From: Stomoxys calcitrans
Lineage: Eukaryota > Arthropoda > Insecta > Diptera > Muscidae
Reading direction: 5' to 3'
DNA: 64,000 nucleotides
Assembly: GCF_963082655.1 (NCBI RefSeq)
Contig: NC_081553.1
Location: forward strand, 18,566,643-18,630,642
The stretch's first letter is position 1. The number at the start of each line of letters is the position of its first letter. A program made the translations under genes and the position numbers. This document shows positions 23,580 through 35,546 of this stretch, in pieces. Below the pieces are notes generated by a model. That model saw only the letters and a program-made list of their open reading frames with translations. It ran no database searches and had not been told where the DNA came from.

Positions 23580-24346
23580 GTAAGTTTCTGAAATTTCATT
23601 TAACAAAAATCTAAAGTTTGTTGTTTTATTTTGTTTTGAAAAGATGCCCTGCATCAATGTGGAGCCAAATAAAAATGGACAATTGGTTGTGCAACCAGAA
23701 AAAGAAAAGATGGGAATCATCGATTACTTGAAGAGAATGCCAATTTTAAGTCTTTTTTGTCTGTTTGTCCGTTTTCGCTATCAATGAAGTTTTCTATAAA
23801 AACAAGATTTCCATGAAATGTTCTCTAAAGAGAAATTTATAATATTTTTTTTTCTAATTTTTTATTTTATTTTATTTCCAATTTCTGTGCAAATTTTCCT
23901 AAATTTAGAAAAATTTTCCTGAATTTAGTAAAATATTTCTTAAATTTAGTAAAATTTTCTTAAAAGTAAGTTTCTGAAATTTCATTTAACAAAAATCTAA
24001 AGTTTGTTGTTTTATTTTGTTTTGAAAAGATGCCCTGCATCAATGTGGAGCCAAATAAAAATGGACAATTGGTTGTGCAACCAGAAAAAGAAAAGATGGG
24101 AATCATCGATTACTTGAAGAGAATGCCAATTTTAAAACTTTTTCGTCTGTCTGTCCATTTTCGCTATCAATGAAGTTTTCTCTAAAAACAAGATTTCCAT
24201 GAAATTTTCTCTAAAGAGAAATTTAAAATATTTTTTTTTCTAATTTTTTATTTTATTTTATTTCCAATTTCTGTGCAAATTTTCCTGAATTTAGTAAAAT
24301 ATTTCTTAAATTTAATAAAATTTTCTTTAATTTAGTAAAATTTTCT
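23576..24346. repeat. 386-bp tandem duplication that copies exon 2's splice donor
   Basis: The sequence from AAAAGTAAGTTTCTGAAATT at 23576 repeats at 23962 with few differences, through the TTTATTTTATTTTATTTCCA segment. The GTAAGT donor at 23580 therefore has an identical copy at 23966. The first ~170 bases of the two copies are essentially identical, which suggests a recent event. A ~21-bp TTTAGTAAAATTTTCTTAGAA tandem follows at about 24290-24450. Confidence 0.9.
23644..23787 (+). other. 47-codon open frame inside the duplication (copy 1)
   Basis: It starts ATG and reads MPCINVEPNKNGQLVVQPEK, then EKMGIIDYLKRMPIL, and stops at TGA 23785-23787. It begins exactly 64 bases after the exon 2 donor, the size of a minimal fly intron, and is preceded by a T-rich run and AAAAG. 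The second copy (24030-24173) is also intact, with changes only in the last 12 codons. I do not recognise the peptide. It may be chance, a fragment of another gene, or an alternative terminal exon. Confidence 0.3.
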
Positions 24347-24627
24347 TAGAATTTAGTAAAATGTTCTTAGAATTTAGTAAAATTTTCTTAGAATTTAGTA
24401 AAATTTTCTTAGAATTTAGTAAAATTTTCTTAGAATTGAGTAAATTTTTTATGCTAATTTCCATTTCATTTTCTTAAAATACAATAAAAGACGAAAGTTT
24501 GCATGAATTTATTTTATTTATTTTTTGTTTTTATCAAAATTTGTCTAATTTGAATGGAATTTTTTCGAATCTCCACAAAATTTGCATAAACTTCTACATA
24601 TTCTATATATCCACATTTTATTCGAAC

Positions 24628-24932
24628 GCCACCGTAGCGGAGGAGTTAGCATGTCCGCCTATGAACTCCTGGGTTCGAAACCTGGCGAGACCATCAGAAA
24701 GAAAATTTTCTGCGGTGGTTTTCCCCTCCTAATGTTGGCAACATTTGTGAGGTGCAATGCCATGGAAAACTTCTCTCCAAAGAGGTTTCGCACTGCGGCA
24801 CGCTGTTCGGAATCGGCTATAAAGAGGAGGCCCCTTATCATTGGGCCTAAACTTGAATCGGACGGCTCTCATCGATATGTGAGAAGTTTGCCCCTGTTCC
24901 TTAGTGGAATGTTCATGGGCAAAATTTGCATC
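24628..24932 (+). mobile_element. tRNA-like SINE (family S), copy 2
   Basis: It begins GCCACCGTAGCGGAGGAGTT (A-box region), has TCCGCCTATGA and the B-box region GGGTTCGAAACC, then a non-tRNA body with GGTGGTTTTCCCCTCCTAAT, GGAGGCCCCTTATCATTG and AAACTTGAATCGGAC, ending ATGGGCAAAATTTGCA. The tRNA-like first 75 bases and internal pol III promoter boxes identify a SINE. It is not a functional tRNA gene, because the acceptor stem does not pair. Confidence 0.8.
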
Positions 24933-25079
24933 TATTCACCAAACTTAATGTATTTAGTTTCGAAATATGTTTACTTGACAGGTATCCTTTATAGAACTGT
25001 CAAATAAACCTATTTAAAATCTACATTAAGTTTAGTGCATAAGGCTGTACATTTTTATTTCAATGAAAGTTTAATAAAT

Positions 25080-26825
25080 TAAAAGACATTTTTCGTAAGT
25101 TCAATGAAATTTTTCTTAATATCAGTGAAGATTTGTTAATTTTAATGACATTATCCTAGTTTCAAATAAATTTTTCCTAGTTTCGATAAAATTTTTACTA
25201 ATTCCAAAGAAATTTTTACCAATTCCAAAGAAATTTTTACTAATTCCTAAGAAATATTTACTAATTCCAAAGAAATTTTTAATAATTCCAAAGAAATTTT
25301 TACTAATTCCTATTAAAAATTGTTTGATTTTCTCAAAATTTAAGTTTTCATAAAATTTTATTCCAAGATAAATTATTAAAAAATTTCCAGCTCCAAATTT
25401 CCATGAAATTTTCTCTGCCTCCTCCTATTTAAGCAACCTATCCTTTTTTATTAATGCTCTGTGTTCTGATGTAGCTCATCAACTGGTCGGTTTGATCAAC
25501 ACTTAGACTTCACTTTCTTTGTTTTAATTATGAAAGAAAAACAATTTTTTTCTTTCCAAACAAAATTTCTTACTTTGCCATGTCCTTTTTTCGTAACTTC
25601 AATAGAATTTTTCCTAATATCAGTGGAGATTTCTTAATTTCAATGAAATTTTCCTAGTTTCAAATAAATTTGTCCTAGTTTCAATCAAATTTTTACTAGT
25701 TCCAGGGAATTTTTACTAATTCCAAAGAAATTTTTACTAACTTCTATAATCAAAATTTAATTTTCTCAAGATATAAAGTTTAAATAAAAATTTGCTGCAG
25801 TGATAAATTTTGTCTTATAAAAAAATTCCAGAACCTAATTTCCACGAAATTCTCTCGGCTTTCTCCTTTCGAAGCAAACTCTCCTTTTCTACTAATGCTC
25901 TGTGTTCTTATGTAGCTCATCAAGTGGTCGGTTTGATCGACCTAAGCCATCACATTCTTTGTTTTAATAATAAAAGAAAATCAATTTTTTTTTTCTTTCC
26001 AAACAAAATTTTTTACTTTGCCATGTCCTTTTTTTCGTAATTTTAATGCAATTTTTCTTAATATCAGTGGAGATTTCTTAATTTCAATTAATTTTTCCTA
26101 GCTTCTATTAAATTTTTACTAATTTCAAAGAAATTTTTACTAATTCCAAAGAAATTTTTACTAATTCCAAATATATTTTTACTAATTCCAAAGAAAATTT
26201 TACTAATTTCTGTAAAAAAAAAATTAGTTTTAACAAGGTATTAAGTTTTCAGCATCCTGCTTTTGATGCAAACTCCCCTTTTTTTATTAATGCTCTGTGT
26301 TCACTTTCTTTTTTTTTTAATAGAAGAAAAATAAATTTTTCCTTTCCAAACAAAATTTATTAGTTTGCCATGTCCTTCTTTCGTAACTTCAATACAATTT
26401 TTCCTAACATTAGTGGAGATTTCTTAATTTCAATGAAATTTTCTTAGTTTTAATTAAATTTTTCCTAGTTTCAATTAAATTTTTACTAATTCCAAAGAAA
26501 TTTTTATTAATTCCAAAGAAATGTTTCCTTATTCCAAAGAAATTTTTACTAATTCCAAAGAAATGTTTACTAAATCCTATAAAAAAATTTTGATTTTCTC
26601 AGCATATATAGTTTTCACAAAACTTCAATGATGAATTTTGTCGGCTTCCTCCTTTTGATGCAAACTCTCCTTTTTTATTAAAGCTCTGTGTTCTGATGTA
26701 GTTCTTCAAGTGGTCGGTTTGATCGACTCAAAGTCATCACTTTCTTTGTTTTAATAATAAAAGAAAATCAATTTTTTTTTCTTTCCAAACAAAATTTATT
26801 ACTTTGCCATGTCCTTTCTTTTCTC
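25080..26825. repeat. Four ~380-440-bp tandem units abutting exon 3
   Basis: A block with TTATTAATGCTCTGTGTTCT, CTCATCAAGTGGTCGGTTTG, TTTCCAAACAAAATTT and CTTTGCCATGTCCTTT occurs starting near 25450, 25890, 26285 and 26665. Between blocks are short sub-repeats of TTTTTACTAATTCCAAAGAAA. The last copy's CTTTGCCATGTCCTTTC runs straight into exon 3's pyrimidine tract and acceptor. No frame is open across the units. Confidence 0.85.
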
Positions 26826-26840
26826 TTTGTCTCGTTACAG

Positions 26841-26890
26841 TTGCCTAAGTCCTCGTTCCGCTTATTTTTATGAATTTCCTCCAACGACGG
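26841..26890 (+). CDS. sif: Still life (sif) 50-base micro-exon
   Basis: The exon follows acceptor CTCGTTACAG and ends at donor GTAAGT (26891). With two bases from exon 2 and two from exon 4 it encodes N-CLSPRSAYFYEFPPTT-E. The length (1 + 48 + 1 bases) matches the flanking phases exactly, which supports it being real despite its size. It was found only by phase matching, since it is too short for a length-based gene search. The CLSPRSAYFYEFPP block is one I recall from still life proteins. Confidence 0.8.
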
Positions 26891-28159
26891 GTAAGTAAAA
26901 CGCAGTTAACTTTTCTTTTTTTTCTCTGGTATATTATAAACCATAAATTTTTTGAATTTTCATTTTGTTTCATCTCTCACACTCTGTTTCACCAACATTC
27001 ATCATCCAAGACAAAGCTACACATAAATGGAGTTTTTTGTAAAATATTATAAGTACAAAAATTTCATTTTCTTGAAATAAATGTTTGGCCATATTTTGCA
27101 TTAAACGCGAATCAAGCTTCAATTTTAATGAAGCCATCATCAACTCTTTGCACAATAGCTGAGAAAAATAGACCAAAGCGGGGCCAGGAAGCTTTTTAAC
27201 TCCAAAATGCCTCACACTTCCTTCCATTCTTCTTCCTTGGCCGTAATAGCTAAAGCAACACGCTTCAATAAGGTCCCCTTTTTTTTGTTGTTATCGTTTC
27301 CGGCTGCTACTTCATTTATGGCCACACGTTTGTCATCGTAAAATGTTGGCAACAGCTTCTCTCTGGCAAAATTGAAAGTGAAAAAAGAGCGCTACGCTAT
27401 AAAAGCTTCCGCTTCAAATTGATTCTGCCGGAAACCTGCAAAGTAATTTGGGTATTTATTAAGAAGTCTTAGTGCTTGGAAGTGAATGTTACCTTAATGT
27501 TCTCATACTTCATGGCACAGGCCATTATTATTTTGATTTTCCATAACCTTCCACCGCCTCCCACTCTCACGCCTAGTTATAGATATCCTAGAATGAAAGC
27601 CTAAATGATTGAGTGACTTGCTACATTACTTGCTATAGGAAAATTTTCATAATTTTTTTCCTTTCATGCTTGATGGCGCCCTGATTGTATGAACATTTGG
27701 CATTTTATTAATGCCAATAATTCTAGTCTCATTTGATTGCTGGCTAACAGAAATCAAAAATGAGCATATTATTCATGGTGTTTATTTGACACAGATTGCC
27801 TTACGGGCTAATCAATGTTTGGGCCAAAAGGCAAAGATTTTCATGAAATATGGCCAACAGGCGTAAACTTGGCGTTATAGGAATGAAAGTTTTTTTTTGA
27901 GATTTTGTTAAGGGTTGCGCCTTGACTAACCACCTGCATAAGTTTTTCTCACTTTGGCAAAGCAAGGATATCGCCGAACAATTGTGACCTCTATGGTTAA
28001 AAGAATTTTGGGAACATTAGTTAACATTTTGGAAATTTTTCAAAAATTTGCAATTCCAAATTCAAATTTTCAAACTAATTTCCTTATTTGAGTGAATTTT
28101 TGAAATTTTTGTTAAAAATTGTATTTTGTAAAAATTCACAATAGGCCAAATACCGATGA
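26891..28159. other. Intron 3, no gene recognised
   Basis: Apparently unique AT-rich intronic DNA; nothing firm is seen. Confidence 0.4.
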
Positions 28160-29530
28160 CTTACCCATATCTATACCCTCCACCATAGGATGGGGGTATA
28201 CTAATTTCTTAATTCTGTTTGTAACACCTCGAAATATGCGTCTAAAACCTCATAAAGTTTATATATTCTTGATCATCGTGACATTTTAGGTCGAACTAGC
28301 CATGTCCGTCCGTCTGTCCTTCCGTCCGTTCGGTTGAAATTGTAAATGGGCCAAATCGGTCCATGTTTTGATATAGCTGCCATATAAACCAATCTTGGGT
28401 CTTGACTTCCTAAGCCTCTAGAGGGCGCAATTCTCCTCAAATTTGATTGTAGTGTTTTGATATCACGTGCAACAACTGTGCTAAGTATGATCAAAATCGG
28501 TTCATAGCTTGATATACCTGCCATATAAACCGATCTTGGGTCTTGGCTTCTAGAGCCACTAAAAGGCGCAATTCTAGTCAGAAATTTTGACAGAAATTTT
28601 GCACGTAGTGTTTTGTTAAGACTTCCAACATCTGCGCTAAGTATGATCCGGTCTATAGCCTGATATAGCTGCCATATAAACCGATCTTGGGTCTTGACTT
28701 CTTGAGCTTTTAGAAGGCGCAGTTCTTATCCGATGTGGCTGTGGTGTTTTAGTATCACTTCCAACATTTGTGCGAAGTATGGTCCAAATCGGTCCATAAC
28801 CTGGTATAGGTGCCATATTAACCGATCTTGGGTCTTGACTTCTTGAGCTTTTAGAAGGCGCAATTCTCATCCGATTTGGCTGTAATTTTGCACTTTGTGT
28901 TTTGGTAGCACTTCCAACACTTGTGCGAAGTATGATCCAAATCGGTCCATAACCTGGTATAGGTGCCACATAAATCGATCTTGTATTTTGACTTCTTGAG
29001 CCGCTAGAGGACGCAATTATCATCCGATTTGGCAAAAATTTTGTGTGAGGTGCATTTATATGATGAATATGGTCAAAATATGGTTCATAACCTGAAATGG
29101 CTGCCATATAAACCAATCTTGGATCTTGACTTCTTGACCCACTAGAGGGCACAATTCTTATCCGATTTGGCAAAAATTTCGCATGACGTGTTTTGTTATG
29201 ACTTCCAAAAACTGTGTCAAATATGCTTCAAATCGGTTCATAACCTGACATAGCTGCCGTATAAACCGATCTGGGATCTTGATTCTGGAGCCTCCACAGG
29301 GCGCAATTATCCGATTTGGCTGAAATTTTATACAACAGCTTCTCCCATGACCATCAATACATGTGTCAAATATGGTCCGAATTGTTTTATAGCCTTATAC
29401 AGCTCCCATATCAACCGATCCTGAGACCCTATATTGCACAATTCTTACTCGAATTGACTGTAATTTTACACAATGACCTCTACTATGGTTTCCAATATTC
29501 AATTCAATTATGGTCCCAAGATCCAGCCAT
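28160..29530 (-). repeat. Family A element, minus orientation, 3' end lost
   Basis: It begins with CCCTCCACCATAGGATGGGG, a shortened TTTATATATTCTTGATCATC segment and a GTCCGTCCGTCTGTCC run near 28303-28330. The body has seven to eight ~150-bp units with GATCTTGGGTCTTGACTTCT. The terminal hairpin is absent. Confidence 0.7.
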
Positions 29531-30706
29531 AGTTTGACATTAAAAATACTGCAAAATCCAACATTTATGAAAAAAAAAACTTAATTTGCTTCAACAAAAA
29601 ATGCCAAATTGATTTTTATTGAATTGCAAGAGACTTTCCCTAACTTTTACCAATTGAAAAAAAAAAAAATAAAATATTGGAACCTCTTTTTTATAGCCAG
29701 GCCAACTTTTAAAACTCAATTTCTGGCTCCTAAAAGTATATCACAAAAACTATATACATATAGTTCTTTTATATTTCAATTGAAAATAAAGGTTATGTTG
29801 CTAGTTAAAGAAAAGCCCCAAAAACATTACACTTTGTGGTAATCCATAGAAACGCAATTTTGGTATTTGTTCCTAAAAAAAATCATAAAAAAAATCTTTA
29901 TACCAAGGATATTTTTATGTGTTCGTTTTTGTTTTTTTTTTCTTCTGCAGCGCACAAAAGTATGCTACACAAATGACCTTTTCTCTTTGAACCTCTAATC
30001 CTTCATGGCCCACTTTAAAGTTGTTTTCTCTTCAAATACTAACAAATGTCAGCGTAGTTGTAAGCTTTTTGCAATCTTTAGTCTTTATTATGAATGTGTG
30101 AGTTGTTGCTTTTGAGATTCTGTTTTTTTTTTTCTGTTGCCCTTGCCACACCACCACCAAATTGAAATCATGTCATGTAAAATGACTTCCCTCCTGCACT
30201 CAAAGAGTGGCTTTTCTTCATTTGGTGTTTGTGAAAAAATCATCGTAAAAGTGTTGGTTGAAAGGAAATGGATAAATGGTCTCCAATCAAATGGCTTAGA
30301 GTCTTCAAAAGACAAAAAAAAGAGGAAACTTTGTAATGATGTCACACATACACATGCAAACACTTTGTTGTCAACAAAACAGTATGAAAGAAAAGACAAA
30401 TCACTTAAATCATAGCCCAAGAAAGTTGAATTCTAAAAAAAGTATAACAAGCAAATCACTTGAGTATGTGTTTAAACATAACAAAACTAATAATCCGGTC
30501 TTCATCCTTTTTGGCTATGGCTCTGCTTCTGCTCAGGCCGTTAGTCTTGTCTTGGTTTTCATGTCCTTATTTTGGATGTATTGAACTTTATTTATGTCTG
30601 TCATCATCTTTTCACTTTTTTTTTTCTATTCGTTATGTCACCCATATATCTTATGGTTCATTTGATGTTTACCCCTTTCTTGTTATTTTCTTTTCTTTGC
30701 TCACAG
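29531..30706. other. Intron 3, 3' portion
   Basis: AT-rich unique sequence ending in TTCTTTTCTTTGCTCACAG, the acceptor for exon 4. No additional exon is recognised. Confidence 0.45.
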
Positions 30707-30822
30707 AGGGTCGAGAAACTAAAAAACGCACAACTTTAGCCCGTTTGTTAAAAGGTTTAAAGACCGTAAATCGTCGAGATCGCGCCAGCCATCAAAATAC
30801 CGCAGCTCAAGCCCAAGTCAGA
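30707..30822 (+). CDS. sif: Still life (sif) exon, basic segment RETKKRTTLARLLKGLK
   Basis: The exon lies between acceptor TTTGCTCACAG and donor GTAAGT (30823). The first two bases complete a Glu codon with exon 3's last G; 38 codons follow to phase 0. The peptide GRETKKRTTLARLLKGLKTV then NRRDRASHQNTAAQAQVR is strongly basic and probably helical. It is the most distinctive block I associate with the SIF N-terminal region. A membrane-contact or protein-binding role is conceivable but not shown. Confidence 0.85.
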
Positions 30823-31394
30823 GTAAGTACCACCCATCCATCACAAAACTTTTTTTTGTGTCATAAAACAATTTTTATCTTTGTCATACATATTTAGGTT
30901 TATATGTATCTGCAAATATTTATTTCGGATTTTTATAGTTGCCATTATATGGGAATTCTATAGATGGAATTTCAATCAAAGAAAATGTTATACAGACCAG
31001 TTAAAAGAATAAGGGATGTATTTTTTATTTCTGGCAAGAACGACCCATAGCTCTTCTAAAAAAATTTAAATTTAATTTTTTCATAATTTAGGAAAAAAAA
31101 TCATAGAATTAAGGAAAAATTTATTTCAAATTAGTAAAATATCATTGCAGTTAGAAAATTTTTTTACTGTTGTTAAGAAAAATATCATTGAATTGATGAA
31201 AAAATTTTCATTGAAAAAAATATTAATTTAAATTAAAAAAAAATCATTGAAATTAAGAAAAAAATCATTAAATGTAAGAACAATTTGATTGAATTTAGTG
31301 AAAATAAAGCCTGATTTACATTTTTGGAAAAATGTCATTGAAACTAAGAAAAATTTCATTGAAATAAGAAAAAAAAAAATAAATTTCAATTAAG
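30823..31394. other. Intron 4 start, AT-rich degenerate tandem repeat
   Basis: From about 31070 to 31390 it carries a degenerate repeat built on ATTGAATTAAGAAAAAAATC-like units. No coding signal is seen. Confidence 0.5.
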
Positions 31395-31625
31395 AAAGAA
31401 ATATCGGCAAAACCGATTTCCTTGAAATTTTCACAGATTGTGTAGGTTGATCTGGAAGCAAACATAGGCTGTATAATTTTTTGATATCGGGAGGGGCAGA
31501 CCCTTCCCCTTACCCCAAAAGTACTACCTAAAAATAAAAGTGTACCGATCGGGACAACATGGGATTCAAATGAAAGGTATTCAAGAGTGGAGTACGAATT
31601 TCACAATAAAAGATGGGTCCAAATA
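31395..31625 (+). mobile_element. Family H fragment, plus orientation
   Basis: It carries ACCGATTTCCTTGAAATTTT, CACAGATTGTGTAGGTTGA, GATATCGGGAGGGGCAGACC and GGGATTCAAATGAAAGGTAT, the 5' proximal part of family H. The TC/(TTTG)n start is missing. Confidence 0.65.
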
Positions 31626-31635
31626 CCTGTGAGGC

Positions 31636-31875
31636 TGTCCGATTCAAGTTTAAGCTCAATGATTAGGGGACTCCTTTTTATAGCCAAGTCCGAACGGCGT
31701 GCCGCGGTGCGACACCACTTTGTGGAGAAGTTTTACATGTCATAGTACCTCACAAATGTTGCCAGCATTTGGAGGGGAAACCACCGCTGAAAATTTGTTC
31801 TGATGGTCTCGCCAGGATTCGAATCCAGGCGTTCAGCTTCATAGGTGGACATGCTAATCTCTGCGCTACGGTGGC
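31636..31875 (-). mobile_element. tRNA-like SINE (family S), copy 3, 3' truncated
   Basis: On the minus strand it starts GCCACCGTAGCGCAGAGATT (intact A-box region) and carries the B box GGATTCGAATCC-like segment and the conserved body to the AAACTTGAATCGGAC region. The last ~65 bases are absent. Confidence 0.8.
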
Positions 31876-31904
31876 CTCCGAAATTAAGTAAATTCTCGTT
31901 GGTA

Positions 31905-32960
31905 GGTTAGGTTGAAAAGAGGGTGCAGATATTAATCGCCCCCATGCCACCATGGACCTACAGCTAAGCCAGTAATTGGCTTGTTGTTCGCTCAAAACAA
32001 TTAAAATTAACCTCTAAAAGCATAATTTTAAGTTAGGAATTCAGTGTTATTTACAAAATCCTTAATTATTTTCTATATCACTCCCCTAAGTTGGTTCATC
32101 TCTGGTATCGTGTCCCCACCTAAGTACCGGTGTCTCTTAGCCGCGAAAGCCGGGCAATGACATGGGAAATGCTCCAACGTCTCATCATCTTCCCCACAGG
32201 CTCTACACATGCTATCACTTGCCGCACCGATTTGGCGTAAGTGAGATCGTAGTCCTATGTGTCTCCTTATGACACCAATAGCTATACTGACCTCCTTCTT
32301 ACTTCCTTTCAGTAATAGCCTCGTCCTCTCACGATCCGGATCACCCATAGGCCTATCGTCGTCCTACCCTTTGTCGCCCACGCCCTTAAACACTTCTCTG
32401 GCCTTCACTACCAAATCGTTTCATTTCCCCTTACTCCGTTACTGCGGCACCCAAAGGATGCGGATTGTGGCACCCTAAGAGAAGGCGGTAATCTCCTTCT
32501 TACACAGCAAGTCTGTTCGTGACCTAACCCTCCTGATTGTTATTGCCGTTATGGGCATTTTACCGTCCGTAAAGATGTTCACAATCGACGTCCTCGAGTT
32601 AGTATCTCTGCCTGCAGGACCGTATTATGGTCAGGCAGTTTAAAACTCATCTGAGTCCCTGGGTTTTCAATGTAGACCCCCAGGCCCACTCTATTCTCTA
32701 GCTTTGATCCATCCATGTAACATGATCTTCCGGATGGCAATACTAGAGTTCCTTCAAGACTGTGCCGCTGGTAGCAGCGCCCCGCACTCGACCTCAAGTG
32801 TCGTCTCAGGTATCCGATCGGAGGCCTCTTCCCTTCCTTCCAGGTTTCCTATCGTCGCCTCGATTATACCGCGATGGTATGAGCTGCTCCCATCCTCAAT
32901 CCATTCTCCCATCGTCTTAAGTCTCATAGCCACAGTGGGATCGCCTCCTCCACATGAAAA
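31905..32960 (-). pseudogene. Non-LTR retrotransposon 3' part: RNase H and C-terminal zinc motif
   Basis: A decayed LINE on the minus strand. Its tail near 31905-32070 is the GGTTAGGTTGAAAAGAGGGT complement seen in the 61.2-kb copy. Frame 32348-32073 encodes RRHIGLRSHLRQIG followed by CRACGEDDETLEHFPCHCPA, a Cys/His motif typical of the end of R1/LOA-group elements. Frame 32797-32579 holds the RNase H start, with CYMDGSKLENRVGLGVYIEN and LQAEI carrying the usual first Asp and Glu. A deletion and frame shifts separate the two. It is dead, because the catalytic core is incomplete and the RT is absent. Confidence 0.75.
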
Positions 32961-33334
32961 TGTGGCTACAACTACAGCAACAACAACATTTTTGAAACCA
33001 GTAGAGATATTGCAGATCTCAAGCGGACTTTTTATAGGGACTTTCGAGCAGCCCAAACAATATTTCGGAGTACCGAGGTGATCAACTGTAGGGGCCTGTG
33101 AAAAGGCGCCCAGACGCCCGACTTCTCACTAAGACCCTCCATTCGATATCGCTGACTAACTGCGACTGCAATTGGAGCTATTCCATACACAAAGCATCCC
33201 AATATCCGCAATCTGTGGACGCTCGTGGTAGTTTCCAGCTAAGCTTCTCATACTGACGATGAACACCACTCAAATCGCAGCTCATAGTTACAACCCGTGT
33301 GGCGCTCATAGCCATAGGTTGTATTGAGGCCATT
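32961..33334. other. Unassigned repeat debris next to the LINE
   Basis: It holds a GCTACAACTACAGCAACAAC tract and a segment near 33040-33110 that resembles 4247-4318 and 57117-57185. It may be the 3' region of another retroelement. Confidence 0.35.
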
Positions 33335-35531
33335 TATTTTTATACCCTCTACCATAGGATGGGGGTATACTAATTTCGCCATTCTGTTTGTAACTACTCG
33401 AAATATTCGTCTGAGACCCCATAAAGTATATATTCTTGATCGTCGTGACATTTTATTTCGATCTAGCCATGTCCGTCCGTCTGTCTGTCCGACCGTCCGT
33501 CCGTCTGTTGAAAGCAGCCAGCCGCTTGATATTTTGCACAAATACTTCTTATTTGTATAGGGTGGTTGGGATTGTCAATGGGCCAAATCGGTCCATGTTT
33601 TGATATAGCTGCCATATAAACCAATTTTGGGTCTTGACTTCTTGAGCCTCTAGAGGGCGCAATTCTTATCATATTGAAATTAAATTTTGCACGGAGTGTT
33701 TTGTTATGATATCCAACAACTGTGCTTCAGTAGGTTCAAATCGGTCAATAACCTGATATAGCTGCCATAGAAACCGATCTTGGGTCTTGAGTTCTTGAGC
33801 CTTTAGAGGGCGCAATTCTTATCCCATTTGGCTGAAATTTTTCATGAGGTGATTTATAAGGACTTCTAAGAAATATGCTGAGTATGATTGAAATCGGTCC
33901 ATAACCTGATATAGCTGCCATATACACCGACCTCGTGTCTTGACTTTATTTGCATGAGACGTTTTATTATGACTTCCAACAACTGCGCTGAGTATGATTG
34001 AAATCGGTCTATAACCTGATATAGCTGTCATATAAACTGATCTCGGGTCTTGACTTCTTGAGCCTCTAGAGGGCGCAATTTTTATCCGATTGGATTGAAA
34101 TTTTGCACGGCGTGTTTTGTTATGATATCCAACAACTGTGCTACATTAGGTTCAAATTGGTCAATTACCTGATATAGCTGCCATAGAAACCGATCTTGGG
34201 TCTTGACTTCTTGAGCCTCTAGAGGGCGCTATTCTTATTCGATTGGAATGAAATTTTGCACGGCGTGGTTTATTATAATATCCAACAACTTTGCTACATT
34301 AGGTTCAAATCGGTCCATAAACTGATATAGCTGCCATATAAACCGATCTCGGGTCTTGACTTCTTGAGCCTCTTGAGGGCGCAATTCTTATCCGATTTGG
34401 CTGAAATTTTGCATGAGGTGTTTTGTCAGGACTTCTAATATATGTGCTGAGTATAATTAAATTCGGTCCATAACCCGATATAGCTGCCATATAAACCGAT
34501 CTGGGGTCTTGACTTCTTGAGCCTCTATAGGGCGCAATTCTTATCCGATTTGGCTGAAATTTTGCATGAGGCGTTTTATTATGACTTCCAATAACTGTGC
34601 TGAGTATGATTGAAATCGGTCCATAAACTGATACAGCTGCCATATAAACCGATCTCGGGTCTTGACTTCTTGAGCCTATAGAGGGCGCAATTTTTTTTCC
34701 GATTTGGCTGAAATTTAGCACGAAGTGTTTTTGGTTTGACCATCAACTACTGTGCAAAATATGGTTCAAATCGGTTTATAACCTGATAAAGCTCTCATAT
34801 AAATCGATCTTGGATCTCAAATTCTTAAACCACTAGAAGGCGAATTTGTTATCAGATTTGGATGAAATTTCGCATGAAGTATTTTGGTTCGACCATCAAC
34901 AACTGGGCCAAGTATGGCCCAAATCGGTTCATTATCTGATATAGCTCCCATATAAACCGATCGGGAATCTTGACTTCTTGAGCCTCTAGAGGGCGCAATT
35001 CCTATCCGATTTGGCTGAAATTTTGCATGAGGTGTTTTATTGCGACTTCTAATAACTGTGCCAAATATGTTTCAAATCGGTTCATAACCTGATATAGCTC
35101 CCATATGAACCGATCGGGGATCTTGACTTCTTGAGCCTCAAGACGGCGTAATAATCATCAAATTAGGCTGAAGTTTTGTACAATGGCTCCTCCTACGACC
35201 TCCAACATACGTGTCAAATATGGTCTGAATCGGTCTTTAGACTGATACAGCTCCCATATAAACCGATCTGCCTATATTACTTCTTGAGCCCCTAAAAGGG
35301 AAAATTCTTATTCGAATTGGCTGACATTTTACACAGGTCTCCAACATTTAATTTAAGAGTGGTCCGAACCGGACCATATCTTGACATCGCTCTAATTGCA
35401 GAGCAAATCATTTCTTTTATTTTATTTTTTTTGCCTAAGAAGAGATGCCGGGAAAAAACTCGATAAATGCGATCCATGGTGGAGGGTATATACGATTCGG
35501 CCCGGCCGAACTTAGAACGCTTTTATTTGTT
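33335..35531 (-). repeat. Family A element, long copy, both ends
   Basis: It begins TTATACCCTCTACCATAGGA, has the TATATTCTTGATCGTC segment and a (GTCC/GTCT)n run at about 33470-33510, then some thirteen ~150-bp units with TAGCTGCCATATAAACCGAT and GAGCCTCTAGAGGGCGC. It ends CCATGGTGGAGGGTATATAC, the hairpin TTCGGCCCGGCCGAA (35496-35510) and ACGCTTTTATTTGTT. The unit-derived open frames encode a repeated FQPNRIRIAPSRGSRSQDPR motif, which is a by-product of the repeat. Confidence 0.8.
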
Positions 35532-35546
35532 TTTTGATACATTATA

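Noticed and set aside
24628..24705. A tRNA gene
   Set aside because: A and B boxes are present, but the acceptor and anticodon stems do not pair and the homology continues 230 bases beyond; it is the head of a SINE.
34305..34721. 138-codon frame with repeated NRIRIAPSRGSRSQDPRSVYM motif
   Set aside because: The same peptide appears in every family A body; it reflects the ~150-bp nucleotide repeat having a length divisible by three in places, with both strands often open.
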